Source of the DNA: Nanobdellota archaeon
GTDB lineage: Archaea; Nanoarchaeota; Nanoarchaeia; Parvarchaeales; Parvarchaeaceae
Direction: 5' to 3'
Assembly (NCBI GenBank): GCA_021852135.1
Contig: JAJZOB010000001.1
Location: forward strand, 1-5,385
DNA: 5,385 nucleotides
The translations under genes were made by a program, and so were the position numbers. Under the pieces are notes generated by a model. It saw only the letters and a list, made by a program, of their open reading frames with translations. It did not search any database and was not told the origin of the DNA. Positions 1-4,613 of this stretch are shown one piece after another; position 1 is the stretch's first letter, and each line of letters starts with the position of its first letter.

Positions 1-144
1 CCAAAAACTGAAGATTCCCATACTGTATAGAATAACTGCTACAATGACTATGATTAAGATAGCCCAGCCGTAGGTCATCATATACTCTAAGGCTGACTGA
101 GAACGCTTGCTTTTTCTTGGGATATCTAAATAATTAAATGACAT
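1..144 (-). CDS. Archaeal pilin-like protein with class III signal peptide (partial, 3' end beyond window)
   Basis: An open frame starts at ATG 144-142 and runs without a stop through 48 codons to the window edge, so only the N-terminus is visible. Residues 1-13 are a short basic leader ending in PRKSKRS. It is followed by SQSALEYMMTYGWAI and a hydrophobic stretch to about residue 43. This is the classic archaeal class III prepilin layout: a charged leader, a processing site before QSALEY with glutamate at +5, and an alpha-helical hydrophobic core. A prepilin peptidase (PibD/EppA/FlaK type) would be expected to cut after Ser13, where the usual glycine at -1 is replaced by serine. Known members are membrane-anchored subunits of type IV-like surface filaments or related secreted proteins. 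I infer a pilin-like surface protein; the missing C-terminal domain decides whether it is an adhesion pilin, an archaellin-like protein or another exported family. A TATA-like box lies 27 bases upstream. Confidence 0.85.
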   Translation of the reverse strand, partial: MSFNYLDIPRKSKRSQSALEYMMTYGWAILIIVIVAVILYSMGIFSFW

Positions 145-167
145 ATTATTTGGATAGAAAGTAAAGG

Positions 168-175
168 ATATAAAT
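168..175 (-). promoter_or_regulatory. TATA-like box for the pilin-like gene
   Basis: On the minus strand the sequence reads ATTTATAT, preceded by purine-rich AAAGAA that could serve as the TFB recognition element. Its centre is about 27 bases upstream of the ATG at 144. Archaeal transcription usually starts about 25 bases after the TATA centre, so the transcript would be leaderless or nearly so. The assignment is by pattern and spacing only. Confidence 0.55.
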
Positions 176-191
176 ATTTCTTTAGAATGAG

Positions 192-221
192 AAAACTTTA
201 AATTGTCAATAATAAAGTTTT
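192..221 (-). terminator. Perfect 9-bp inverted repeat between the SprT-like and pilin-like genes
   Basis: The arms AAAACTTTA (192-200) and TAAAGTTTT (213-221) are exact reverse complements around a 12-base spacer. On the minus strand the hairpin follows the SprT-like stop by about 30 bases and ends in TTTT, so it could help end that transcript. It also lies about 17 bases upstream of the pilin TATA-like box, where an activator or repressor could bind. The stem is very AT-rich, with one G/C pair per arm, so a stable RNA hairpin is doubtful. Confidence 0.35.
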
Positions 222-250
222 AAAATATCCAATTTAATCCAGCAGGAATT

Positions 251-799
251 TTAATAGTTGTGAATATTCTTATTAGCGTCAATGTATATGAAATTGATGC
301 CGGATTCCTTTGCTTTTCTTAAAATTTCAGCCGCTTTTTCGCTATTGTTATATCCTAGAATTATTATGTTTTTAAAATCTTCTTCCTTAATTTCTTTATA
401 GCCTATCTCATGCTCATACAACTTGTTTTTCAAATAAACTTCAGGTATTCTCCCTCCCATCTCAAAATATACCTTTAACCATCCTATCCAATGATCTGGT
501 TTATCACCTTTGTATGTTCCACGCAAATGATTTTGCCTATGGGCTTCTTCATGTATAAGAAGATTTTTTACATCATCTAATTTACTAGAGCACATCGAAT
601 CATAAACAAACCATTTATCAATCAGTATTTCATCACTATGCTCATCGTATCTTCCACAAAACGTATTGCTAGAATTTATTATACTGTATTTAGTTTTATC
701 GAACGCTGAGCTATAAGGTGAATTTTCTTTAAGCTTAGAAAGTAATGATTCCAATATACTCTTTTGATTTCTTATGTCGATAAATTTTTCATTTATCAT
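251..799 (-). CDS. SprT-like zinc metalloprotease domain protein
   Basis: This 182-residue soluble protein has no signal peptide or membrane segment. Residues 81-87 carry HEEAH, an HExxH zincin motif. His83 and His87 would bind zinc and Glu84 would be the catalytic base. Sixteen residues later, DHWIGWLKVYFEMGG (102-116) resembles the third-ligand region of SprT-like proteases, where a histidine is followed by an aromatic residue, a helix and a Gly. His103 is therefore the likely third ligand. Upstream, residues 48-60 (CGRYDEHSDEILI) fit the beta strand that precedes the helix in that fold. The family includes Spartan/SprT and Wss1-like proteases, several of which act on DNA-protein crosslinks; that role is not shown here. 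Residues 142-176 form a separate beta-alpha-beta-like unit after a charged linker. The gene has its own TATA-like box and a 112-base gap to gpmA. Family assignment is moderate and the substrate is unknown. Confidence 0.6.
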   Translation of the reverse strand: MINEKFIDIRNQKSILESLLSKLKENSPYSSAFDKTKYSIINSSNTFCGRYDEHSDEILIDKWFVYDSMCSSKLDDVKNLLIHEEAHRQNHLRGTYKGDKPDHWIGWLKVYFEMGGRIPEVYLKNKLYEHEIGYKEIKEEDFKNIIILGYNNSEKAAEILRKAKESGINFIYIDANKNIHNY

Positions 800-814
800 A
801 ATATAATCAGAGAT

Positions 815-824
815 ATGATATCAT
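815..824. promoter_or_regulatory. 10-bp perfect palindrome in the SprT-like promoter
   Basis: ATGATATCAT is its own reverse complement. It lies directly downstream of, and touches, the TATA-like box, about 16-25 bases before the start codon. A dimeric repressor bound there would block transcription. In AT-rich DNA of this length a few 10-bp palindromes are expected by chance, so only the position makes it noteworthy. Confidence 0.25.
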
Positions 825-831
825 TAATAAA
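824..831 (-). promoter_or_regulatory. TATA-like box for the SprT-like gene
   Basis: The minus strand reads TTTATTAA, preceded by purine-rich AAAATAGA as a possible TFB element. The centre is about 28 bases from the ATG at 799, and no Shine-Dalgarno sequence precedes that ATG. Both facts fit a leaderless mRNA. Confidence 0.5.
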
Positions 832-911
832 TCTATTTTACTGCTATAACAGAAGGCTTACAAGGAAAACAAATATTTATTAATTTTAACTACGATTCTT
901 TGAAGTATTTA

Positions 912-1529
912 TTATACGAATGAAAGCTCTTTTTTTGAAGTTACTATTCCGTTTAAATCAATTGAATATATTACAGGCAAGCCGGTTGGCAACTCCAATG
1001 ACAATACTTGCTCCTTTGATAATTTATCTAAGTACATTATTATAGAACGTAAACTATTTCCATGCGCTGACACCAGTACATTTTTGCCTGCTTTTAGATC
1101 AGACATTATGCAGTTAATAAAAAATGGAATCGTTCTTTTTTGCGTGTCTTCGAGGCTTTCTCCATTTGGAGGCCTTACATCATAGCTTCTTCTCCAGAGG
1201 TGTACTTGTTCTGCGCCATATTTTTTAGCAGTGTCAGCCTTATTCAAACCCTGCAGGTCACCATACATCCTTTCATTTAGCGCTTTATCCTTTATTACAG
1301 GGGGATTTTGCTGTAATGCTTTCATTACTATCTCAAGTGTTTCTATGGCCCGGTCTAAAACGCTTGTATAAGCAACATCGAACTGAATGTTTTCTTTCTT
1401 TATCAGCTGTGCTGCATCTTCTGCCTGTTTTCTTCCAAAGTCTGTCAATGGCACATCGACCCACCCTGTGAATCTATTCTCTTTGTTCCAAAGGGATTCG
1501 CCATGCCTTAACAAACATAATTCTGCCAT
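912..1529 (-). CDS. gpmA: 2,3-bisphosphoglycerate-dependent phosphoglycerate mutase (short form)
   Basis: This enzyme interconverts 3-phosphoglycerate and 2-phosphoglycerate in the cytoplasm, in lower glycolysis or gluconeogenesis, through a phosphohistidine intermediate. The histidine phosphatase fold is clear. LLRHGES (6-12) carries the catalytic His9. FTGWVDVPLT (20-29) is the signature that separates mutases from general phosphatases of the superfamily. Arg60, Glu86 in NERMYGDLQG, and His156 in SAHGNSLR complete the active site. RPPNGES (119-125) is also conserved. At 205 residues it is shorter than the roughly 250-residue E. coli GpmA. The missing part falls between the NERMYG region and the second catalytic histidine, plus the C-terminal tail, as in the short forms known from some bacteria and fission yeast. 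Many archaea use the cofactor-independent enzyme instead, so a bacterial-type mutase here may reflect past transfer. It is monocistronic, with its own TATA-like box. Confidence 0.95.
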   Translation of the reverse strand: MAELCLLRHGESLWNKENRFTGWVDVPLTDFGRKQAEDAAQLIKKENIQFDVAYTSVLDRAIETLEIVMKALQQNPPVIKDKALNERMYGDLQGLNKADTAKKYGAEQVHLWRRSYDVRPPNGESLEDTQKRTIPFFINCIMSDLKAGKNVLVSAHGNSLRSIIMYLDKLSKEQVLSLELPTGLPVIYSIDLNGIVTSKKELSFV

Positions 1530-1530
1530 A

Positions 1531-1544
1531 ACAATAATTAATGT
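1531..1544. promoter_or_regulatory. Near-perfect 14-bp palindrome just before the gpmA start
   Basis: ACAATAATTAATGT matches its reverse complement at 12 of 14 positions and lies between the TATA-like box and the ATG, overlapping the expected transcription start. It could be an operator, but its AT content makes chance occurrence plausible. Confidence 0.22.
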
Positions 1545-1552
1545 CGCTGTTC

Positions 1553-1560
1553 TTATTAAT
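1553..1560 (-). promoter_or_regulatory. TATA-like box for gpmA
   Basis: The minus strand reads ATTAATAA, preceded by ACAAGGA as a possible TFB element. Its centre is about 27 bases upstream of the gpmA ATG, the same spacing as in the two downstream transcription units. No Shine-Dalgarno sequence is visible before the ATG. Confidence 0.45.
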
Positions 1561-1590
1561 TCCTTGTATCTTTGCTAAAAGGAAACAGAT

Positions 1591-1596
1591 AAAAAA
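1591..1596 (-). terminator. Oligo-T run after the regulator/two-TM gene pair
   Basis: Immediately after the TAA stop of the two-transmembrane gene the minus strand reads TTTTTT, followed by a second T-rich patch (TGTTTCCTTTT). Archaeal RNA polymerase commonly terminates at T-runs on the non-template strand without a hairpin. The placement at the end of a two-gene unit, just before the gpmA promoter, fits that role. Confidence 0.4.
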
Positions 1597-1929
1597 TTAA
1601 TAAACTTTTTTCTTTCTAAGTAATTTAAGCGCTATAAGAACGATTAAAAATACGAGAATTGCAGCCGAAACCGAATACATCGCAGAATCTAAACCACACT
1701 TGAAGTAAAAAGACCCGGAGATTGAGGATGTGCTGCCAGATAATGCTGCGGCAGATATCGAGCAGGAGTTATAATTTGTAAATATTAGGAAATACAATGG
1801 TATTGCGATGATTACTGCAATGGCTGCAAGAATCCATTTTGTATGATCTTTTTTTAGTTTTACGCTCTGGATCTCTACGTTTATTCCTTGGGATTTCAGT
1901 TCTTCCCTATATTTATCAGACAAACCCAT
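1597..1929 (-). CDS. Small two-transmembrane protein of unknown function
   Basis: I do not recognise a family for this 110-residue protein. A polar, charged N-terminus (1-31) precedes a first membrane helix (about 32-50, beginning WILAAIAVII). A 30-residue Ser/Gly/Ala-rich loop follows, then a second helix (about 83-104) and a basic tail (RKKK). The positive flanks put both ends in the cytoplasm and the loop outside. The loop contains the only two cysteines, Cys56 and Cys78, which bracket it and could form a disulfide. Its start codon overlaps the stop of the Lrp-type regulator in the sequence TAATG, with no Shine-Dalgarno sequence, so translation probably depends on termination-reinitiation. 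Co-expression suggests a functional link, for example a membrane partner or target of the regulator, but nothing in the sequence proves it. Confidence 0.7.
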   Translation of the reverse strand: MGLSDKYREELKSQGINVEIQSVKLKKDHTKWILAAIAVIIAIPLYFLIFTNYNSCSISAAALSGSTSSISGSFYFKCGLDSAMYSVSAAILVFLIVLIALKLLRKKKVY

Positions 1930-2360
1930 TATATTTCTACGTGTTTCATTATAAATATAGATTGTATTTTCTGTACGTTCTGCAGGTTTTGCAGCTTTTC
2001 ATGAACAAAATTTATTATATCGTCTCTTGATCCCCTCACGGAAAGTATGAAGTCCCAATCTCCGCTTACTTCATATATCTCTTTTATTACCCTGTCCTCC
2101 TTTAATTCCTGAAAGAACTTATCAAAGTCTTTTATATAAACTTGATTCAAAGAAACAAGAATAAACGCATTTTCGTAGTTATCTGATCCATTGTAGTTCA
2201 ATTCTATTTTAAGTCCTTTAATAAAACCGTTTTTCTTAAGTTTGTTGTAGTGGTAATATACAGTAGACTGGGGAATGTTCAGTTTTTGGGTGATTTCATT
2301 AACTTTTTTACCGCTTTTAAACAAATCTAGCAGCTCTACATCAATTTCTTTAAGTTTCAT
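1929..2360 (-). CDS. Lrp/AsnC family transcriptional regulator
   Basis: This is a DNA-binding regulator of the feast/famine type. Residues 1-50 form the winged helix-turn-helix: EIDVELLDLF opens it, and NIPQSTVYYHYNKLKKNGFI (28-47) holds the recognition helix and wing. Residues 65-140 form the RAM (Lrp C-terminal) ligand-binding and oligomerisation domain. It contains the typical EVSGDWDFILSVRG (97-110), where the Gly-Asp pair lies at the usual effector/oligomer interface, and ends in the common QSIFIMK strand. At 143 residues it has normal family length. The N-terminal residues replace the usual LDxxDxxIL opening with KEIDVELLDLF, a mild variation. Ligand and regulon are unknown. It leads a two-gene unit with the small membrane protein. 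Direct repeats between its TATA-like box and start codon suggest autoregulation. Confidence 0.9.
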   Translation of the reverse strand: MKLKEIDVELLDLFKSGKKVNEITQKLNIPQSTVYYHYNKLKKNGFIKGLKIELNYNGSDNYENAFILVSLNQVYIKDFDKFFQELKEDRVIKEIYEVSGDWDFILSVRGSRDDIINFVHEKLQNLQNVQKIQSIFIMKHVEI

Positions 2361-2370
2361 AGCATTAAGA

Positions 2371-2389
2371 TAATACTTATGGTAATACT
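2371..2389. promoter_or_regulatory. TAATACT direct repeat, candidate autoregulatory operator
   Basis: The heptamer TAATACT occurs at 2371-2377 and again at 2383-2389, a period of 12 bases, close to one helical turn. It lies between the TATA-like box and the start of the Lrp-type gene, covering the expected transcription start. Archaeal Lrp proteins often repress their own genes from sites here. Binding is inferred only. Confidence 0.35.
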
Positions 2390-2392
2390 CAG

Positions 2393-2400
2393 TTTAAAAA
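2393..2400 (-). promoter_or_regulatory. TATA-like box for the Lrp-type regulator
   Basis: The minus strand reads TTTTTAAA, preceded by purine-rich GAAAGG as a possible TFB element. Its centre is about 36 bases from the start codon, predicting a leader of roughly 10 bases, longer than for the other promoters here. It begins only eight bases after the stop of the upstream operon, so the T-run may also contribute to terminating that operon. Confidence 0.4.
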
Positions 2401-2407
2401 CCTTTCA

Positions 2408-3199
2408 TTATGAGATTATTCTTGCAGATAGGAAGTTTGCTACTACGTTTTTAAGCGTTGAATTCGGCAGAAACATCTCTTTTCCATAAAAAGTGTTTAA
2501 ATCAGATCTTGAAAGGTAGACTGCTAGATTATTTTCATACAAAAACATCATTCCATTATAGAAATTTGTATTGTTTATGTTAACAGAAGGGATATAAGTA
2601 GTATTGTACCCGTTGTATACTAAAGTCCCATTTAACTCATAGAGAGCTGTACTGTTGGGAAAAGCTGCAAAAGTACCATACCCCAAATCTATGCTCTTGT
2701 TTATCGAAGTGCCATTCAGTATTGGAACTGTCACATTTGAATAAATTGAACAAAGCGCAAACGCATCAGTTTTCGCCCTTGCGACCTCGCAGTTCTTTAT
2801 GGAATTGCTTAAGTTTTCTGATGTAAAGTTATATGAAAAAGCAACGACAGAAGGCAAACTGGAGATATTATCCATATCTATTAATATATTGTATCCTTGT
2901 GGGAGTTTTGAACTGCCGAATAGTACTGAGCTGTAAAGAGTGTTGTTCTCAACTACTTTATTCCCGTTTATTGAAAGTGCAGTTGCATCCTTGTAATACT
3001 GAGAAGGCACTAATATTGTTGAATCGTGGTATGCTGCATTAAAATACTCTAGTGCATATTGTATGGAAGACGGTATACCAGAAGTTGAGACTACACTGCT
3101 AGGCTTGTTAATCTTTACAAATACAAAGACTGCCAGAAGTATTATGATTATTGCTATGAGAACCCAAATAAAAGAAGTCGATATCCTTAGAACTACCAT
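2408..3199 (-). CDS. Membrane-anchored, sequon-rich extracytoplasmic protein, possible Stt3/AglB-like soluble domain
   Basis: This 263-residue protein has one N-terminal membrane helix (about 10-28) followed by Lys-rich VKINK, and then an extracytoplasmic region. That region holds twelve N-x-S/T sequons, starting at Asn86, and two cysteines (137 and 150). No confident family match is possible by eye. However, residues 46-85 follow the order seen where archaeal Stt3/AglB oligosaccharyltransferases pass into their outer domain: an ALEYF helix, a short strand, an aromatic-rich turn, then a GN-x-VV segment. The catalytic WWDYG is replaced by PSQYYKD (65-71). Residues 103-121 (YNILIDMDNISSLPSVVAF) resemble the downstream strand and helix of that family, and LPNSTLKNVV (244-253) resembles its end. 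The multi-spanning catalytic part is absent, so this would not be an active transferase. It starts 3 bases after the S26e-like stop, without a Shine-Dalgarno sequence, implying coupling. Confidence 0.65.
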   Translation of the reverse strand: MVVLRISTSFIWVLIAIIIILLAVFVFVKINKPSSVVSTSGIPSSIQYALEYFNAAYHDSTILVPSQYYKDATALSINGNKVVENNTLYSSVLFGSSKLPQGYNILIDMDNISSLPSVVAFSYNFTSENLSNSIKNCEVARAKTDAFALCSIYSNVTVPILNGTSINKSIDLGYGTFAAFPNSTALYELNGTLVYNGYNTTYIPSVNINNTNFYNGMMFLYENNLAVYLSRSDLNTFYGKEMFLPNSTLKNVVANFLSARIIS

Positions 3200-3202
3200 G
3201 GC

Positions 3203-3616
3203 TTATTGCTCATTGTTTTCCTGATTTTGCTCTTCCTGTTCATTGTTCTTATCTATTTCTTCATTGCTTTCTTGAACATTCTCGTCAGTGTTTTCCTGAT
3301 TATCTTGTTCTTTTTCAGTATATTCATTTTCCTGGGGGCTTTCTTTAACTTTGCTTTCTTCTGCCTCTGAAATCCCGTCCCCGTCTTTAGCAAATATCGT
3401 GAATTTACGTTTTACTTTTGAACTGTTGGTTCTTTTTACGTACTTAGGCATTCCTTTGTAAAGCCTTTGTCCATGTATCTTCTTTGCACAGTCCGGGCAG
3501 TAATAAGCCTTTATCCCGTCTCTAAATAAGTATACTGCTCTGTCTCTTCTAGTTATTTGTCCGCACGAAGCACACCTAACGTTTCCCGTTCTTCCCCGTC
3601 TTATGTTCTTTCCCAT
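3203..3616 (-). CDS. rps26e: Ribosomal protein S26e-like zinc-ribbon protein with acidic tail
   Basis: Residues 1-70 are basic and carry two CxxC pairs, Cys15/Cys18 and Cys40/Cys43, enough to bind one zinc. The order matches eukaryotic and archaeal S26e, a small-subunit protein near the mRNA exit channel: a basic GR-rich start, GNVRCASCG, a DRAVYLF segment matching the family's DKAI region, then YYCPDCA in place of the usual YCVxCA. The stretch between the cysteine pairs is much shorter than in eukaryotic S26e. Residues 78-137 form a disordered-looking tail dominated by Glu, Gln and Asn, not typical of the family. The start codon lies inside the cydB-like gene (41-base overlap), with only AAAGTGA directly before it. 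An alternative reading is a generic zinc-ribbon nucleic-acid-binding protein. Its operon with oxidase subunits is unexpected for a ribosomal protein. Confidence 0.6.
   Translation of the reverse strand: MGKNIRRGRTGNVRCASCGQITRRDRAVYLFRDGIKAYYCPDCAKKIHGQRLYKGMPKYVKRTNSSKVKRKFTIFAKDGDGISEAEESKVKESPQENEYTEKEQDNQENTDENVQESNEEIDKNNEQEEQNQENNEQ
3206..3385 (-). repeat. Low-complexity Glu/Gln/Asn-rich coding tract
   Basis: This tract encodes residues 78-137 of the S26e-like protein. Short units such as NEQ, EEQ, QEN and NEE recur, built from near-repeats of GAA, CAG/CAA and AAT/AAC codons. Such tracts grow and shrink by slippage, so length probably differs between strains. The tail would be highly acidic and unstructured. 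Confidence 0.55.
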
Positions 3617-4613
3617 TCACTTTATTATTATTAGGGATTATATATAAGTTTGCTATGCCTATCTTTTGCTCATCATCTTTATATTCTACATTATTGTAAT
3701 CGTTGTTTTTGTCTTCCGGGAGCTTGTACATATACAAGAAAAATATCAGCATTGCTGTAAGAATTACTCCTCCTACAATTGTTACTAAAACAGAAGCGTA
3801 AGAAAGTGCGCTATTGTTCAAGTAAGTATAAAGTGATTTAGTCCCGAATACTTTTCCATAATTAAGAAAATTTATGGATATGACTGAAAGAAAGGCAGCG
3901 ACAAATATTGCTTCCCGCCTTGTTTTTCCAGTTATAAAATAGACAATTGAAACTGCTGCGATCGCGGCTGCAATAATGTATGTTATGTAGTTTATATTCA
4001 GATTTAAGCCGTGCATTGAATAGATAAAAAGCAAAAGGCCAATTACTGTAGAGATCGGCGATAAAAACTTCATCTTATCAACCTTGTAGAAAGCAAAAGA
4101 CAACCCAAATGCTATTAAAAGCGTTCCTACTATAAATCCGACTGCATATATGTTAGACAAAAATGCAGCTGCAGAAAAGCTTGTCAAAGTTGAATTAACT
4201 CCAACTCCTGAGATTATTGATACAAATATAGAAAGAAGTATAAGCAATATTATAAACGTAATAAGGGAATAAACTCTTGCAAGCATTAGCGGACTAAACT
4301 TTGAATCTTTCCAGATATATTCTGAAAAAACTAAAAATAAATTTCTACCTATGAAAAGAAGCGTCGCAACTAATATTGGAAAAACGTAAAGATAATCTAT
4401 ATATGGCATTATTGATGGATAAAGAACTTCGGCGTTTACAACAAAGAACACTACAAATGTTCCAACCACTCCCCATATAGGATCTAAGTATTTTTTGACT
4501 TTTGGCAGGCTTTGCCTATCATAAATAAAAGTAATGGCAGACATGGCTTCTGCAAGAAGAAACGCGAATAAGATTGCAAGAAGACTGTAATTTAACGTTA
4601 TATAGATGTTCAT
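3576..4613 (-). CDS. cydB: Divergent cytochrome bd oxidase subunit II (CydB-like)
   Basis: This integral membrane protein of 345 residues has eight or nine predicted helices (for example about 8-30, 46-66, 74-97, 114-140, 147-175, 207-228 and 270-295) and a charged cytoplasmic tail (about 298-345). Position directly after cydA, size and topology point to subunit II of a bd-type quinol oxidase. That subunit is the structural partner of CydA and binds no haem in known enzymes. Remnants of family motifs are visible. DPIWGVVGTFVVFFVV (44-59) sits where typical CydB has a WDGNxVW segment. LYTYLNNSALSYASVLVTI aligns with the conserved Ala/Asn-Ser-Ser...Leu region before the last helix. The acidic residue of the WDG motif, linked to proton uptake in E. 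coli, is absent, and the GFDxGVG motif of helix 1 is replaced by AEAMSA. The start codon overlaps the cydA stop as ATGA, with a Shine-Dalgarno-like GGGGGT six bases upstream. Confidence 0.75.
   Translation of the reverse strand: MNIYITLNYSLLAILFAFLLAEAMSAITFIYDRQSLPKVKKYLDPIWGVVGTFVVFFVVNAEVLYPSIMPYIDYLYVFPILVATLLFIGRNLFLVFSEYIWKDSKFSPLMLARVYSLITFIILLILLSIFVSIISGVGVNSTLTSFSAAAFLSNIYAVGFIVGTLLIAFGLSFAFYKVDKMKFLSPISTVIGLLLFIYSMHGLNLNINYITYIIAAAIAAVSIVYFITGKTRREAIFVAAFLSVISINFLNYGKVFGTKSLYTYLNNSALSYASVLVTIVGGVILTAMLIFFLYMYKLPEDKNNDYNNVEYKDDEQKIGIANLYIIPNNNKVNGKEHKTGKNGKR

Noticed and set aside
312..375. Functional glutaredoxin active site in the SprT-like protein tail
   Set aside because: The beta-alpha-beta outline is present but no cysteine occurs where a CxxC or CxxS motif would be, so thiol redox activity is not supported.
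841..911. Hidden small gene or RNA in the gap between gpmA and the SprT-like gene
   Set aside because: The 112-base gap has stops in all minus-strand frames and no stable hairpin. Apart from promoter signals near the SprT-like start it holds only AT-rich, T-run sequence that may aid gpmA termination.
1387..1578. Plus-strand open frame of 63 codons
   Set aside because: It mostly mirrors the N-terminus of gpmA on the other strand and covers the gpmA promoter; its product looks like antisense translation.
1839..2030. Plus-strand open frame of 63 codons
   Set aside because: It spans the coupled TAATG junction of two well-supported minus-strand genes and has no family features.
2833..3042. Plus-strand open frame of 69 codons
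   Set aside because: It is antisense to the sequon-rich protein gene, with no ribosome-binding or promoter signal and an unconvincing Cys/Leu-rich product.
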